Part shown: one piece after another, positions 53,608 through 62,103 of the stretch
How the letters are laid out: the number at the start of each line of letters is the position of its first letter
Numbering within the stretch: the stretch's first letter is position 1
NCBI GenBank assembly: GCA_007753675.1
Contig: CP036432.1
Coordinates: 1,586,394 to 1,650,393 of the forward strand
Length of the DNA stretch: 64,000 nucleotides
DNA from: Stieleria magnilauensis
Lineage (GTDB): Bacteria; Planctomycetota; Planctomycetia; Pirellulales; Pirellulaceae
Direction: 5' to 3'
The notes under the pieces: model-generated
What the model was told of the DNA's origin: nothing
Seen by the model: only the letters and a program-made list of their open reading frames with translations
Databases searched by the model: none
Position numbers and translations under genes: made by a program

Positions 53608-54702
53608 GTGATTCGTAATCGAACCTCTCAGAAGCGGCGGAGTTTTCTCTGTTCAGTCCCGTCTTACTGTTTCGTTTTCTTGCTCCTCGGGTCGACCGCC
53701 ATGGCGGATCAGTCGCTGGAAAGTGAACAGAGTTGGAAGGCCCTCGACGGCGATCAGATGTCTGCCTTGCTGCGAGGTTCGCTTAACGATTTTGGCGCCC
53801 CACCGGCCGCCAGCGCGGAAGCATCCGAGCGGTTCCGGCAGCAATTGGAACAATCCGACCAGGACCCGATGGATGCCTTCATCGAAGCCGTTGCCGGTCT
53901 GACTGACGCGGTGGAACGGCTGGCGGATATCGCGGCCAAAGACCCACTCGCAGCCGCGGCAAGTATCGACCCCTCCGCCGCCGACTATGCGGAAATCGAA
54001 TCGTTGCCCAAGCCGATCCGAATGACCGTGCGAACCTGGCTGGGCCGGCTGTTGGTCCGATCACGCCTGTATGACGAAGCACTGCCGGTGATCGCCGAAG
54101 TCGACGCGACCGAATCGATCGACCCCGCCAGCTCGCTGTTCTATCGCGGCGCCTGCTACCACGCATTGCTGATGAAACAAGAAGCGCTCACGGACCTGCG
54201 TACCTTGCTGGAAAACGAAGACGATTGTCCGGTCCGTTTTTCTCGCTTGGCCAAGCTGATGGTCGCCGACATCAAACCGCTCAAAGAGGATTCACTGGAC
54301 GAGATCTCACGCTTGATGACCGACGTCACCCGCCGCTTGGACCTGGGGCGAAGCGACGAAAAGGTGTCCGGCCAAGAACAAAAGATCATCGACAAGCTGA
54401 CTAAGTTGATCGACAAACTGGAAGAGCAACAACAGCAGCAGCAACAACAACAGCAACAGGGCGGAGGCAGTTCGGGGGGCGAGCCGAAGAACGGCCAAGA
54501 ATCGCCCATGCAGGACAGCCAGATCGCCGGCGGCAGCGGCGACGGGAACGTCAAGAAGAAAAACCTGGGCGACGACGACGGCTGGGGGAACCTGCCGCCG
54601 GCCGAACGCAAGGAAGCCCTGCAAAAGATCAGCCGCGATCTGCCCACGCACTATCGCGACGCCATCGAAGCCTACTTCCGCAAACGAGCCACCGACGGCT
54701 GA
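53608..54702 (+). CDS. Exported protein with Gln-rich linker, last gene of right operon
   Basis: 364 aa from GTG 53608, the only start that includes the signal peptide (SYCFVFLLLGSTAMA); the next in-frame ATG comes after it. The first 250 residues are helical, with TPR-like pieces (VRSRLYDEALPVIAEVDATE, LFYRGACYHALLMKQEALTD). Then a coiled coil (EKVSGQEQKIIDKLTKLIDKL) runs into a Gln tract (EEQQQQQQQ) and Gly/Ser, then a conserved-looking C terminus with GWGNLPPAERKEALQKISRD and PTHYRDAIEAYFRKRA. That last motif (PxxYRxxIExYF) resembles the ending of other planctomycete proteins in such clusters. It starts 25 nt after the 610-aa gene. Function unknown, probably structural. Confidence 0.7.
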   Translation: MIRNRTSQKRRSFLCSVPSYCFVFLLLGSTAMADQSLESEQSWKALDGDQMSALLRGSLNDFGAPPAASAEASERFRQQLEQSDQDPMDAFIEAVAGLTDAVERLADIAAKDPLAAAASIDPSAADYAEIESLPKPIRMTVRTWLGRLLVRSRLYDEALPVIAEVDATESIDPASSLFYRGACYHALLMKQEALTDLRTLLENEDDCPVRFSRLAKLMVADIKPLKEDSLDEISRLMTDVTRRLDLGRSDEKVSGQEQKIIDKLTKLIDKLEEQQQQQQQQQQQGGGSSGGEPKNGQESPMQDSQIAGGSGDGNVKKKNLGDDDGWGNLPPAERKEALQKISRDLPTHYRDAIEAYFRKRATDG

Positions 54703-54710
54703 GCGCCCGC

Positions 54711-55200
54711 GCCAGCGCAAGTTGGTGTCCAGCCTTCAGGCGTATCCTCACGCGCTGCGAAGCAGCAAGACGAGCGGCTAAAAGCCTGCACACCAGCGCA
54801 AGTTGGTGTCCAGCCTTCAGGCGCATCATCACGCGCTGCGAAGCAGCAAGACGAGCGGCTAAAGCCTGCACACCAGCGCAGGTTGGTGTCCAGCCTTCAG
54901 GCGCATCCCCATACGCTGCGAAGCAGCGAAACGAGCGGCTAAAGCCTGCACACCAGCGCAGGTTGGTGTCCAGCCTTTAGGCGCATCATCACGCGCTGCG
55001 AAGCAGCGAAACGAGCGGCTAAAGCCTGCACACCAGCGCAGGTTGGTGTCCAGCCTTCAGGCGCATCATCACGCGCTGCGAAGCAGCAAGACGGAGCGGC
55101 TAAAGCCTGCACACCAACGGTTGTTGGTGTCCAGCCTTCAGGCGCATCCCACTCGCTGCTCCGCAGCGAACCGAGCGGCAAAAGCCTGCACACCAGCAAC
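54711..55200. repeat. Family C array: six tandem 80-bp palindromic units
   Basis: Units begin (GTTGGTGTCC) at 54721, 54802, 54882, 54962, 55042 and 55123, steps 81, 80, 80, 80, 81. Each has an outer imperfect inverted pair (TGGTGTCCAGCCTTCAGG and GCTAAAGCCTGCACACCA) and an inner hairpin CGCTGCGAAGCAGCG or a near form, so every unit is a cruciform. Unit-to-unit identity is very high in the middle units; the sixth is diverged (CACTCGCTGCTCCGCAGCG). The array fills the gap between two convergent genes (right operon end and lysS end). Confidence 0.95.
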
Positions 55201-55207
55201 GCTTCCA

Positions 55208-56806
55208 TCAACCATTTTCCGTCGGCCGCAAAACCGGGAACAGGATCACATCGCGAATCGATTTCTGTCCGGTCAAGATCATCACCAGGCGATCGATTCC
55301 GATTCCCAGTCCTCCTGCCGGCGGCATCGCGTGACGCAACGCGCGGATGAAATCGTGGTCCATCTTGGCCATCGACTCTTCATCGTCCTGCCCTTCCAAT
55401 TGCGTCTCGAACAGTTTTTGCTGCAGATCGGGATCGTTCAGTTCGGTGTAGGCGTTGGCCAGTTCCATTCCACTGATGAACAGCTCAAAGCGTTCGGCGA
55501 TCTCGGGGTTGTCCCGCTTTCGTTTCGTCAGCGGACAGATACTGGCCGGGTAGTCGATCACAAAAATCGGCCCTTCCAGCGTGTCTTCGACTTTCTCTTC
55601 AAAGATCTCGTTGCGGACGACGTCCAGGTGCTTGTGTTCGGTGTCCAAGCCTAGCTTTTTGGCATACTCGATCACCGCCTTGTCATCGGTCTCGTCGATT
55701 CCGGTCGCCTCTTTGAACAACTCGGCATAGGTGGCCCGTTTGAACGGCGGCGTGAAATCGATCGTCTTGCCCGCGTATTCGCGTTGGTATCCGCCACCGA
55801 TCACTTCGATGGCGTTACAGATCACGCGTTCGGTCAGATCCATCATCGACACGTAGTCCCCGTAGGCCTGGTAGACCTCCAGCATCGTGAATTCGGGGTT
55901 GTGCCGCGGGCTCAGTCCTTCGTTGCGATAGACACGCCCGAGTTCGTAGACCCGTTCCATGCCGCCGACCATCAGTCGTTTCAGGTGCAGCTCGAGTGCG
56001 ATCCGCAGGGTCAGCCCCATGTCGAGGGCATTGTGGTGCGTTTCGAAGGGGCGCGCCGCGGCGCCGCCGGCCACGGTATGAAGCGTGGGGCCTTCGACCT
56101 CGCAAAAGCCATCCGCATCGAGGGTGGCGCGGATCGATTTGACGATTCGCGTGCGGTCCAAGAACGTTTCCATGGTGCCGTCGTTGAACGCCAGGTCGGC
56201 GTACCGCATCCGCTGCTTCAGATCGACGTTGGTCAGCCCGGCGTGCTTTTCCGGCGGCGGTTCCAGCATCTTGGTCTGGAACGTCAGCTTCTCGGCAAAC
56301 ACGGTCAGTTCACCGGTGTTGGTGCGTCCCAACCGTCCTTCGGCGGCAATCAGGTCCCCCAGATCGAACAACTTGGCGAGCGTGAAATCATCTTCGCCGA
56401 CTTGTTTCTTGCCGATGAAGATCTGGATCGATCCGGTCCAATCCTTGATGTTCAAAAAGATCAGCTTGCCGGTCGGCCGGGCCAACATGATGCGGCCGGC
56501 GACGCGAACGGTGGGACCGATTTCTTCGCCCGGGCCGTTGTCCGATTTCCACTGGCGGTAATCGACGTCTTCGGATTCGACGTCCGGCAGTTCCAGAAGT
56601 TGGCCGTCTTTGGTTTGAAACTTGATTTCCGGGATTCGTTTGCGGCAATCGCCGATCAGCGTTCGGTCGTCGAAACGCGAGCCGTAAGGATCGATCCCCA
56701 GCGCTTCAATTTGTCGCAGTTTTTCGCGGCGTGCCACTCGCGGGTCGGTGGTGTCACCATCGTCGGGAGTGCCATTTCCGTTGCCGCCGTCTGGGTTCTG
56801 ATTCAT
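55208..56806 (-). CDS. lysS: Lysyl-tRNA synthetase, class II
   Basis: 532 aa from ATG 56806 (MNQNPDGGNG); the open frame to 57376 runs over another gene and is not believable. It charges tRNA-Lys. After a Gly/Asp-rich lead comes the OB-fold anticodon-binding domain (VRVAGRIMLARPTGKLIFL, WTGSIQIFIGKKQ), then the class II core: motif 1 near FLDRTRIVKSIRATLDADGF, motif 2 YELGRVYRNEGLSPRHNPEF followed by TMLEVYQAYGDY, and motif 3 GLGIGIDRLVMILTG. Length is normal. It faces the right MoxR operon, with the family C array between. Confidence 0.97.
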   Translation of the reverse strand: MNQNPDGGNGNGTPDDGDTTDPRVARREKLRQIEALGIDPYGSRFDDRTLIGDCRKRIPEIKFQTKDGQLLELPDVESEDVDYRQWKSDNGPGEEIGPTVRVAGRIMLARPTGKLIFLNIKDWTGSIQIFIGKKQVGEDDFTLAKLFDLGDLIAAEGRLGRTNTGELTVFAEKLTFQTKMLEPPPEKHAGLTNVDLKQRMRYADLAFNDGTMETFLDRTRIVKSIRATLDADGFCEVEGPTLHTVAGGAAARPFETHHNALDMGLTLRIALELHLKRLMVGGMERVYELGRVYRNEGLSPRHNPEFTMLEVYQAYGDYVSMMDLTERVICNAIEVIGGGYQREYAGKTIDFTPPFKRATYAELFKEATGIDETDDKAVIEYAKKLGLDTEHKHLDVVRNEIFEEKVEDTLEGPIFVIDYPASICPLTKRKRDNPEIAERFELFISGMELANAYTELNDPDLQQKLFETQLEGQDDEESMAKMDHDFIRALRHAMPPAGGLGIGIDRLVMILTGQKSIRDVILFPVLRPTENG

Positions 56807-57052
56807 CTTGACTGCTGATTGGGTTGAAAACTGCCGCGGAAAACGACCGGCATTCCGGGCCTGGGGCCGAATTGTCGAACCGATCGCGTGTTTTGACAAG
56901 GCGAGCGCCGGTTTTGACAAGGCCAGCGTCTGGGAGCTGTCTTGACCCGGACCGCGGCGGTTGGTTATCAGACGTTTTGTTGTCGCCGGCGTCGTCGTGA
57001 CGCCGGACCACGACGCGTTTCTCTCCCGCCACCGATCGAATCCGAGTCCCCC

Positions 57053-57379
57053 ATGAGTCGTTTTCTCGCCTTCACCTTGTTCCTTGTCGTCGCCACCTGC
57101 TTTTCCGCCAACACCCAAGCGTCGGCGGCCGAAGTCGTCCATTTCCAGTGCAAGGAATGGAAAGCGAAACACATCCACGATGCCAAAAAAGCGACCGCGA
57201 TCGCCGGAACGTTGAAAAAATTGGGTTGTGAAGTCAAGGAAGAACAGCACAACGGCCATCTGGATGTCAAATACCGCTGCGTCAAAGAGCGCACGCTGCC
57301 CGTCAAATCCCACGCCGAAGCCGTCAAATGGGAAAAGTGGTTCAAGGAATTCGGGTTCAAGGTCTACCACACCCACTAG
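57053..57379 (+). CDS. Small secreted protein, unknown function
   Basis: 108 aa from ATG 57053, which puts a clear signal peptide at the start (RFLAFTLFLVVATCFSANTQASA). The mature part (about 82 residues) starts EVVHFQCKEWKAKHIHDAK and has an alpha/beta look: helix KATAIAGTLKKLGC, strand CEVKEEQHNGHLDVKYRC, basic region KERTLPVKSHAEAVKWEKW, strand FGFKVYHTH. Three Cys and many His suggest a disulphide or metal. It resembles ferredoxin-like small domains of planctomycete exported proteins, but I cannot name the family. It lies between lysS (divergent) and tRNA-Ser. Confidence 0.75.
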   Translation: MSRFLAFTLFLVVATCFSANTQASAAEVVHFQCKEWKAKHIHDAKKATAIAGTLKKLGCEVKEEQHNGHLDVKYRCVKERTLPVKSHAEAVKWEKWFKEFGFKVYHTH

Positions 57380-57466
57380 TGCTTACGCCACTTGCCCCGA
57401 ACCCGAAGTGTGATTTACACTTCTGTAGTGGACGGCAGGCCGTTTCGACGACGAAGCCGTTCTTGA

Positions 57467-57549
57467 GGAGGATAAGCGAATTGGCAAGCAGACTGATTCG
57501 AAATCAGTTGCCGCGCAAGCGGTTGCGGGTTCGAGTCCCGTGTCCTCCG
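57467..57549 (+). tRNA. tRNA-Ser (anticodon CGA)
   Basis: Acceptor GGAGGAT with GTCCTCC, anticodon arm ACTGA-TTCGAAA-TCAGT giving anticodon CGA (Ser, UCG), a long variable arm GCCGC-GCAA-GCGGT as in type II tRNAs, and a T arm with GGGTTCGAGTCCC. The discriminator is G and CCA is not encoded. Position 8 appears to be A rather than the usual T, and the D stem is short. A strong terminator follows 11 nt later. Confidence 0.88.
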
Positions 57550-57560
57550 CTGTGACCATC

Positions 57561-57600
57561 ACACCCTCGAAAACACTCTGTTTTCGAGGGTGTTTTTGTT
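57561..57600 (+). terminator. Rho-independent terminator of tRNA-Ser
   Basis: A perfect 15-bp stem (ACACCCTCGAAAACA / TGTTTTCGAGGGTGT) with a 3-nt loop CTC is followed directly by TTTTGTT. This is the clearest intrinsic terminator in the window. Confidence 0.93.
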
Positions 57601-57711
57601 GGGTCGCACCCCACCCGGACGAACCTCGACGACCGGCGGCTCCCCCGCGCCGAAGGCCGGGGCAAATCACCTCCCGTCTCTCTCTGATTACCGGAAATGG
57701 CACCGGCAAAA

Positions 57712-57794
57712 GTGTCGGTGTGCGGGCTTCAGCCCACTGTCGCTGCTTCGCAGCGACCGGGGATCGCCTGAAGGCGAAAACACCAACGGTTGCT
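57712..57794. repeat. Diverged family C element
   Basis: In reverse orientation it reads GTTGGTGTTTTCGCCTTCAGGC, an inner hairpin CGGTCGCTGCGAAGCAGCGAC, then GGGCTGAAGCCCGCACACCG. The layout and hairpin match family C, but the outer arms have drifted. It lies between tRNA-Ser and the kinase gene; nothing else is visible in this 418-bp gap (57601-58018). Confidence 0.75.
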
Positions 57795-58018
57795 GAATCG
57801 CGTGTTGCTTTCGCTCGTGCCATGCGTGTCGCAAAACTTTTTCTGCATCTTGCTGTCGGGCAGTGGCGGAAAACGGCGGTTGCTGGATTGGAGGGGAGCT
57901 GGAACACAAAACTCCGCCGGCGTTTTCCAATAGACTCCGGTGCGTTCGCTTTGGGCGATCCATGGAGCTTTGTCGGCCCCGATTTGTAACTCATGTCCGC
58001 AGGAATGGTTCGAAGACG

Positions 58019-59800
58019 ATGAATGTTCGCCAGAAAAAGCTTCCAATTGCGGCCCTGGAACGGATTGACGATCGGTGCACCGAATTTGAACGACGATGGC
58101 AGTCAGGCGATCCGCCGACCATCGAATCGGTCTTGGAAGGAGACGTGCGCGACGCGGAGTGCGACGTGCTGTTGGCTGAACTGGTTGTCCTGGAAATGGA
58201 CTATCGGCGACGACGTGGTGAGGGGCCGACGAAGCAGGAATACCTGGACCGGTTTCCCGATCATGTCAACGCGATCAACGGCGCGCTGAAAGACGACGAC
58301 AAGCGAGCCGGTGCCTTCGTGCCGCCCACCATCGCACGTCTGGCCGAACGGTTTCCCGCCCTGGAGATCATCGAACTTCTCGGTGCCGGAGGAATGGGAG
58401 CGGTCTACAAGGCGCGGCAAAAAGGGCTCGATCGCATGGTCGCGTTGAAAATCCTGCCGGAAGAATTTGCCCACGAAGCGAACTTTGCTCTCAGGTTCAC
58501 CCGCGAAGCGCGCACGCTGGCGAAACTCAATCACCCCAACATCGTCTCGGTGTTCGAGTTTGGAAACGTCCAGGACACGCACTACTTCCTGATGGAGTTT
58601 GTCGACGGACCGACACTTCGCGACGTCGTCCGAGCCGGCCAATTGTCACCCGAACACGCCTTGGCGATCGTGCCGCATCTCTGCGACGCGCTGCAGTATG
58701 CTCACGACAAGGGTGTCATTCACCGCGACATCAAGCCCGAAAACATCCTGATGGCCGAGGACGGTTCGGTGAAGATCGCCGACTTCGGTTTGTCGCGGAT
58801 ACTGGGCAACGAAAACCAACAGACGATGCTCACGGGCACCCACCAGATCATGGGCACGCCGCGCTACATGGCTCCGGAACAACTGGAAGGCGCCCGCGGC
58901 GTTGACCATCGGGCCGACATCTATTCCCTGGGCGTTGTCTTTTATGAAATGCTGACCGGCGAGCTTCCGATCGGACGATTCGCCGCGCCGTCACAGAAGG
59001 CCCAGATCGACGTGCGGCTCGACGAGGTGGTTCTACGCACGCTTGAAAAGGAACCGCAACGGCGATACCAGCATGCCAGTCAAATCAAATCGGACATGCA
59101 AACCATCGCGTCGACGGGCAACCCCGCGCTCGCCCCCACCCTGGTTGCAGCCGAAGTCGCCGGCCAGACCGACACCCCCTCGGCCATCCAGCCGTCAACG
59201 GCAAGTCTGCATCACCAGGAAGTGGCCGCGCGATTGTTGTTGACCCGGCGCGACCTGATGGATCGCATCGGCACGTCGCTGCGTCCACTGTTTCGAGGAC
59301 AACTCTTGCAAATCATCATTGGCGTGCTGATCATCGTCTTGGGGGCTCAATGCTGGGCGCGCAACATGGACGTCGCCCATCGAGTGATCTGTGGAATCAT
59401 TCTGCACGTCTACGGGATCCTCGTGATCGCCGCGGCAGCAGCGGTCTGCACCAAAATCAATCGAATCGATTACTCGGAGCCCGTCGACCAGATCCGCGAC
59501 CAACTGGAAGCCGTCAGAAACATCTATCTGAAAGTCGGCGCGGTGATCGGATTCCCCTGGTGGTTGATGTGGATCCCGGTCACCGTTGCGATCGGTTTTG
59601 ATGCCGTCCTACATCCGAATTCACTGGTCCCGTCACTCATCATCGGAGTGATCGGAATCGTTGTCTCCTACTGGCTGTACTGGCGAGTCCAGCGATCGGA
59701 CCGGCCGTCGGCGGAGGCATGGCGAAAACGCTTCGCCGGCAACAGCATCACTAATGCGTTTTTGGTTCTCACCGAGATCGAACACGCACAGATTCGGTAA
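58019..59800 (+). CDS. Membrane Ser/Thr protein kinase (PknB-like)
   Basis: 593 aa from ATG 58019; the frame opens at 57863 without a credible start. Residues 1-110 are the planctomycete kinase lead (CTEFERRWQSGDPPTIESVL). The kinase domain is intact: glycine loop LGAGGMGAVY (121-130), catalytic Lys144 in VALKIL, HRDIKPEN (235-242, Asp237), DFG at 255-257, and APEQ with DIYSLGVVFYEML. After a linker come four hydrophobic helices (LLQIIIGVLIIVLGAQ, ICGIILHVYGILVIAAAA, GFPWWLMWIPVTVAIGF, VPSLIIGVIGIVVSYWLY), so the C terminus is membrane-embedded instead of carrying an extracellular sensor. Substrate unknown. It stands alone; a family D element lies downstream. Confidence 0.93.
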   Translation: MNVRQKKLPIAALERIDDRCTEFERRWQSGDPPTIESVLEGDVRDAECDVLLAELVVLEMDYRRRRGEGPTKQEYLDRFPDHVNAINGALKDDDKRAGAFVPPTIARLAERFPALEIIELLGAGGMGAVYKARQKGLDRMVALKILPEEFAHEANFALRFTREARTLAKLNHPNIVSVFEFGNVQDTHYFLMEFVDGPTLRDVVRAGQLSPEHALAIVPHLCDALQYAHDKGVIHRDIKPENILMAEDGSVKIADFGLSRILGNENQQTMLTGTHQIMGTPRYMAPEQLEGARGVDHRADIYSLGVVFYEMLTGELPIGRFAAPSQKAQIDVRLDEVVLRTLEKEPQRRYQHASQIKSDMQTIASTGNPALAPTLVAAEVAGQTDTPSAIQPSTASLHHQEVAARLLLTRRDLMDRIGTSLRPLFRGQLLQIIIGVLIIVLGAQCWARNMDVAHRVICGIILHVYGILVIAAAAAVCTKINRIDYSEPVDQIRDQLEAVRNIYLKVGAVIGFPWWLMWIPVTVAIGFDAVLHPNSLVPSLIIGVIGIVVSYWLYWRVQRSDRPSAEAWRKRFAGNSITNAFLVLTEIEHAQIR

Positions 59801-59923
59801 CGGCTCGATTGCCGACCGCCGGCGACACCAGAGGAACCTTCGATTCTGAATCGTGTCGCCGGGTTGAAGCTGGGCACCGGTTTATAGCCAAATACCGCTA
59901 CGTTAAGCGTCGTTTCCTCTAGG

Positions 59924-59998
59924 GAAGGCCCGTAGGCTCGCGCCAAACGGCTAATAATCGTTTGACATCAGCCGGTTCGCGCCAGCGTCCGGGCCTTC
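59924..59998. repeat. Family D palindromic repeat, reverse orientation
   Basis: Outer arms GAAGGCCCG and CGGGCCTTC enclose GCTCGCGCCAAACGGCTAA, CGTTTGACATCAGCCGG and TTCGCGCCAGCGTCCG. Its reverse complement aligns along its whole length with 7151-7223, differing at scattered positions. Confidence 0.8.
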
Positions 59999-60145
59999 AC
60001 TTAGCGGTACCGGTTTAAAGCGGGTCGCTGTGATCCGTCACCACGTTGATCCTCTCAAGTCAACGTGTCTCGCTACCTTACTGTCGCAACCGCCAGAAAG
60101 CCCATCCATCCGTTCGCTCGTTTTAATCCTTCCGGCACCTGCATC

Positions 60146-60150
60146 AGGAG
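60146..60150 (+). promoter_or_regulatory. Ribosome-binding site of the acyltransferase gene
   Basis: AGGAG, 6 nt before ATG 60157, which fixes the start and places the RHDLDALRA motif near the N terminus. Confidence 0.8.
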
Positions 60151-60156
60151 TTCAAC

Positions 60157-61854
60157 ATGAGTCCTACACTCGACACCGCCGTGATCACGGACCCGCTGGA
60201 GGACACTTCGGGATCTGCCGGTGCAGCCGCGGCGCCAACGACTGAGCCGACGATCAAACGGCGACACGACCTGGACGCACTGCGTGCGATCGCGATGTTG
60301 CTGGGGATCGTGCTTCACGCCGCACTCTCGTTCTCGCCGATTCCCTGGCCCGTGAAGGATTCGCAGACAGGCGAGTCTTACTCCGTACTGTTCGCCGTGC
60401 TCCACGGGTTTCGCATGCCGCTGTTTTTTATGTTGAGCGGTTTTTTTACGGCGATGTTGTGGCGCAAACGAGGACTCGGCGGATTGATCAAACAGCGACT
60501 CAAACGGATCGCCCTACCGCTTTTCCTCGGCTGCCTGACCATCGTGCCGAGCATGTGGGCGGTCAGTGCCTTCGTCAGCCGCCCGTCATCGACAGGAACG
60601 CAGAACGCGGCCGCCTGGGAAGCGGTTGTCGCCGGTGAGACCGACCGCGTTCGGGCAGCGATCGAGAACGACCAGTTGGGCGTCGACGCGGTCAGCCAAG
60701 ATGGCGCGTCGCTGTTGACCGTCGCTGTGTTTCTCGGCCATACGGAAATGGTTGAAATGCTGCTGGATAAGGGAGCCGATGTCGACCAGCGAAACAGCGA
60801 CCAGGGGACGGCGTTGCACAGCGCGGCGTTCATCGGCCGTGCGGAGGAGGCCGTCCTGCTGTTGCGTGCCGGAGCCGATGCGGACGCTTCGGACGCCAAC
60901 GGACAAACGCCAAAGACCCTGCTCAAAACCGACTTCGGCACCACAAACTTTATCGCGACATCGTTTGGGCTTCCGCTGGACGAACAAACCTTGAAGGCCG
61001 GTCGAGCCGACATCGCAAAGCAATTCGGTGTGCGGGACTACCTCGGTTCTGGCAGCGGTACCGCGGCAGGTCCCGGTTGGGAAACGATCGAGTCGCTCTT
61101 GTTTCAGTTTCCGGTGTTCATGCATTTGTGGTTTCTGTGGTTCCTGTGTTGGTTGATCGCGGCGTTCTTGATTTACGCCCCCCTGGCCGATGCGTTAAAG
61201 CTTCGCAAGCTCCCGGCATGGCTGGTGTGTTCGCCGGTCAGTCTGCTGTGGCTGATTCCGCTAACGATGTTACCGCTGTCGTACATGAACCCTGTCAGCT
61301 TCGGCGCGGATCCATCCATTGGACTGCTTCCGCTTCCCAGCGTGCTCGCTTACTACGCCGTGTTCTTTTTCTTCGGGGCGCTGTACTGGGACATCGACGA
61401 CACCGAGCATCGTCTCGGACGCGAGTGGGCGATCAGCTTGTCGGTCGCGCTGATCGTTGTCTTTCCGATCGGTCTGGATTGGGTGTCCGGGACGCTCGGA
61501 ATCGTGCCGTCACTGCAAGATCCCACCCTGAATTCACTCGCCGCAATCATGCTGCAGGCCCTGTTTGCCTGGCTGATGATCTTCGGATCGATCGGGCTGT
61601 GTCGTCGCCTGATGTCTCAAGAGAGCCGTACCATGCGATACATATCCGATTCGTCGTACTGGCTGTATCTGGCTCACCTACCGCTGGTCCTGCTGGCTCA
61701 GTGGTTCGTCCGAGATTCGACGCTGCCCGCGTTTGTGAAGTTTTCCGGAATCACCATTGTGATTTCTGCGTTCCTGTTGCTGACCTACGAGTACGGTGTT
61801 CGCTATACGATCATCGGCCGAATCCTGAACGGGCCGCGAAAACGGGCCGCGTAG
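60157..61854 (+). CDS. Acyltransferase-3 (OpgC-like) membrane protein with internal ankyrin repeats
   Basis: 565 aa. Residues 35-53 (RRHDLDALRAIAMLLGIVL) with His54 form the acyltransferase-3 start: LD.LRA and the catalytic His at the end of helix 1. FRMPLFFMLSGFF (85-97) is the second signature. After helix 3 (ALPLFLGCLTIVPSMWAVSAF) the chain leaves the membrane for residues 150-265 and forms ankyrin repeats: AAAWEAVVAGETDRVRAAI, VSQDGASLLTVAVFLGHTEMV, LLDKGADVDQRNSDQGTALH, SAAFIGRAEEAVLLLRAGAD. Membrane helices resume at FPVFMHLWFLWFLCWLIAAF, a motif typical of the OpgC/MdoC branch, and about six more follow. Members of this branch transfer succinyl or acetyl groups to glycans. No normal member I know carries ankyrins; this looks like a domain insertion, intact and in frame. 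Confidence 0.88.
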   Translation: MSPTLDTAVITDPLEDTSGSAGAAAAPTTEPTIKRRHDLDALRAIAMLLGIVLHAALSFSPIPWPVKDSQTGESYSVLFAVLHGFRMPLFFMLSGFFTAMLWRKRGLGGLIKQRLKRIALPLFLGCLTIVPSMWAVSAFVSRPSSTGTQNAAAWEAVVAGETDRVRAAIENDQLGVDAVSQDGASLLTVAVFLGHTEMVEMLLDKGADVDQRNSDQGTALHSAAFIGRAEEAVLLLRAGADADASDANGQTPKTLLKTDFGTTNFIATSFGLPLDEQTLKAGRADIAKQFGVRDYLGSGSGTAAGPGWETIESLLFQFPVFMHLWFLWFLCWLIAAFLIYAPLADALKLRKLPAWLVCSPVSLLWLIPLTMLPLSYMNPVSFGADPSIGLLPLPSVLAYYAVFFFFGALYWDIDDTEHRLGREWAISLSVALIVVFPIGLDWVSGTLGIVPSLQDPTLNSLAAIMLQALFAWLMIFGSIGLCRRLMSQESRTMRYISDSSYWLYLAHLPLVLLAQWFVRDSTLPAFVKFSGITIVISAFLLLTYEYGVRYTIIGRILNGPRKRAA

Positions 61855-62103
61855 CGAGGTTCGCCCGCGTTGTTGCGGAGCCTCAGGTGGCAAATGTGCA
61901 GCGGGCTGGAAAGCTAGCGCCCCGCATTTTGGGCCTCCAACAGCCAGTCCGTCCGACTGGCCATCTCCCCGCGTGGCCGAATCTGGGTCACAATCACTGG
62001 TCTGGCAGACTAAGTTCCGCGGAGTGGCTCCCGCTGATTAGAGTGGCCCCCCGCTGATTTCTGCCCCCCGCCTCGCCCCCTTCCACCGATAGATTCACCC
62101 GAG

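Larger units (their letters stand above)
59801..60156. other. Intergenic region with a family D element
   Basis: 356 bp between the kinase and the acyltransferase. It holds the family D copy at 59924-59998, framed by further inverted pieces (ACCGCTA-GTTAAG near 59896 and CTTAGCGGT near 60000), and the ribosome-binding site of the acyltransferase. No other gene was seen. Confidence 0.7.

Noticed and set aside
54711..55200. CRISPR-like or rRNA-spacer array with 80-bp period
   Set aside because: No spacers differ between units; each unit is a full palindrome; no cas gene or RNA gene is adjacent.
55208..57376. 722-aa lysyl-tRNA synthetase with a long N-terminal extension
   Set aside because: The extra 190 residues are antisense to the small secreted-protein gene and its upstream region; ATG 56806 gives a normal-length enzyme.
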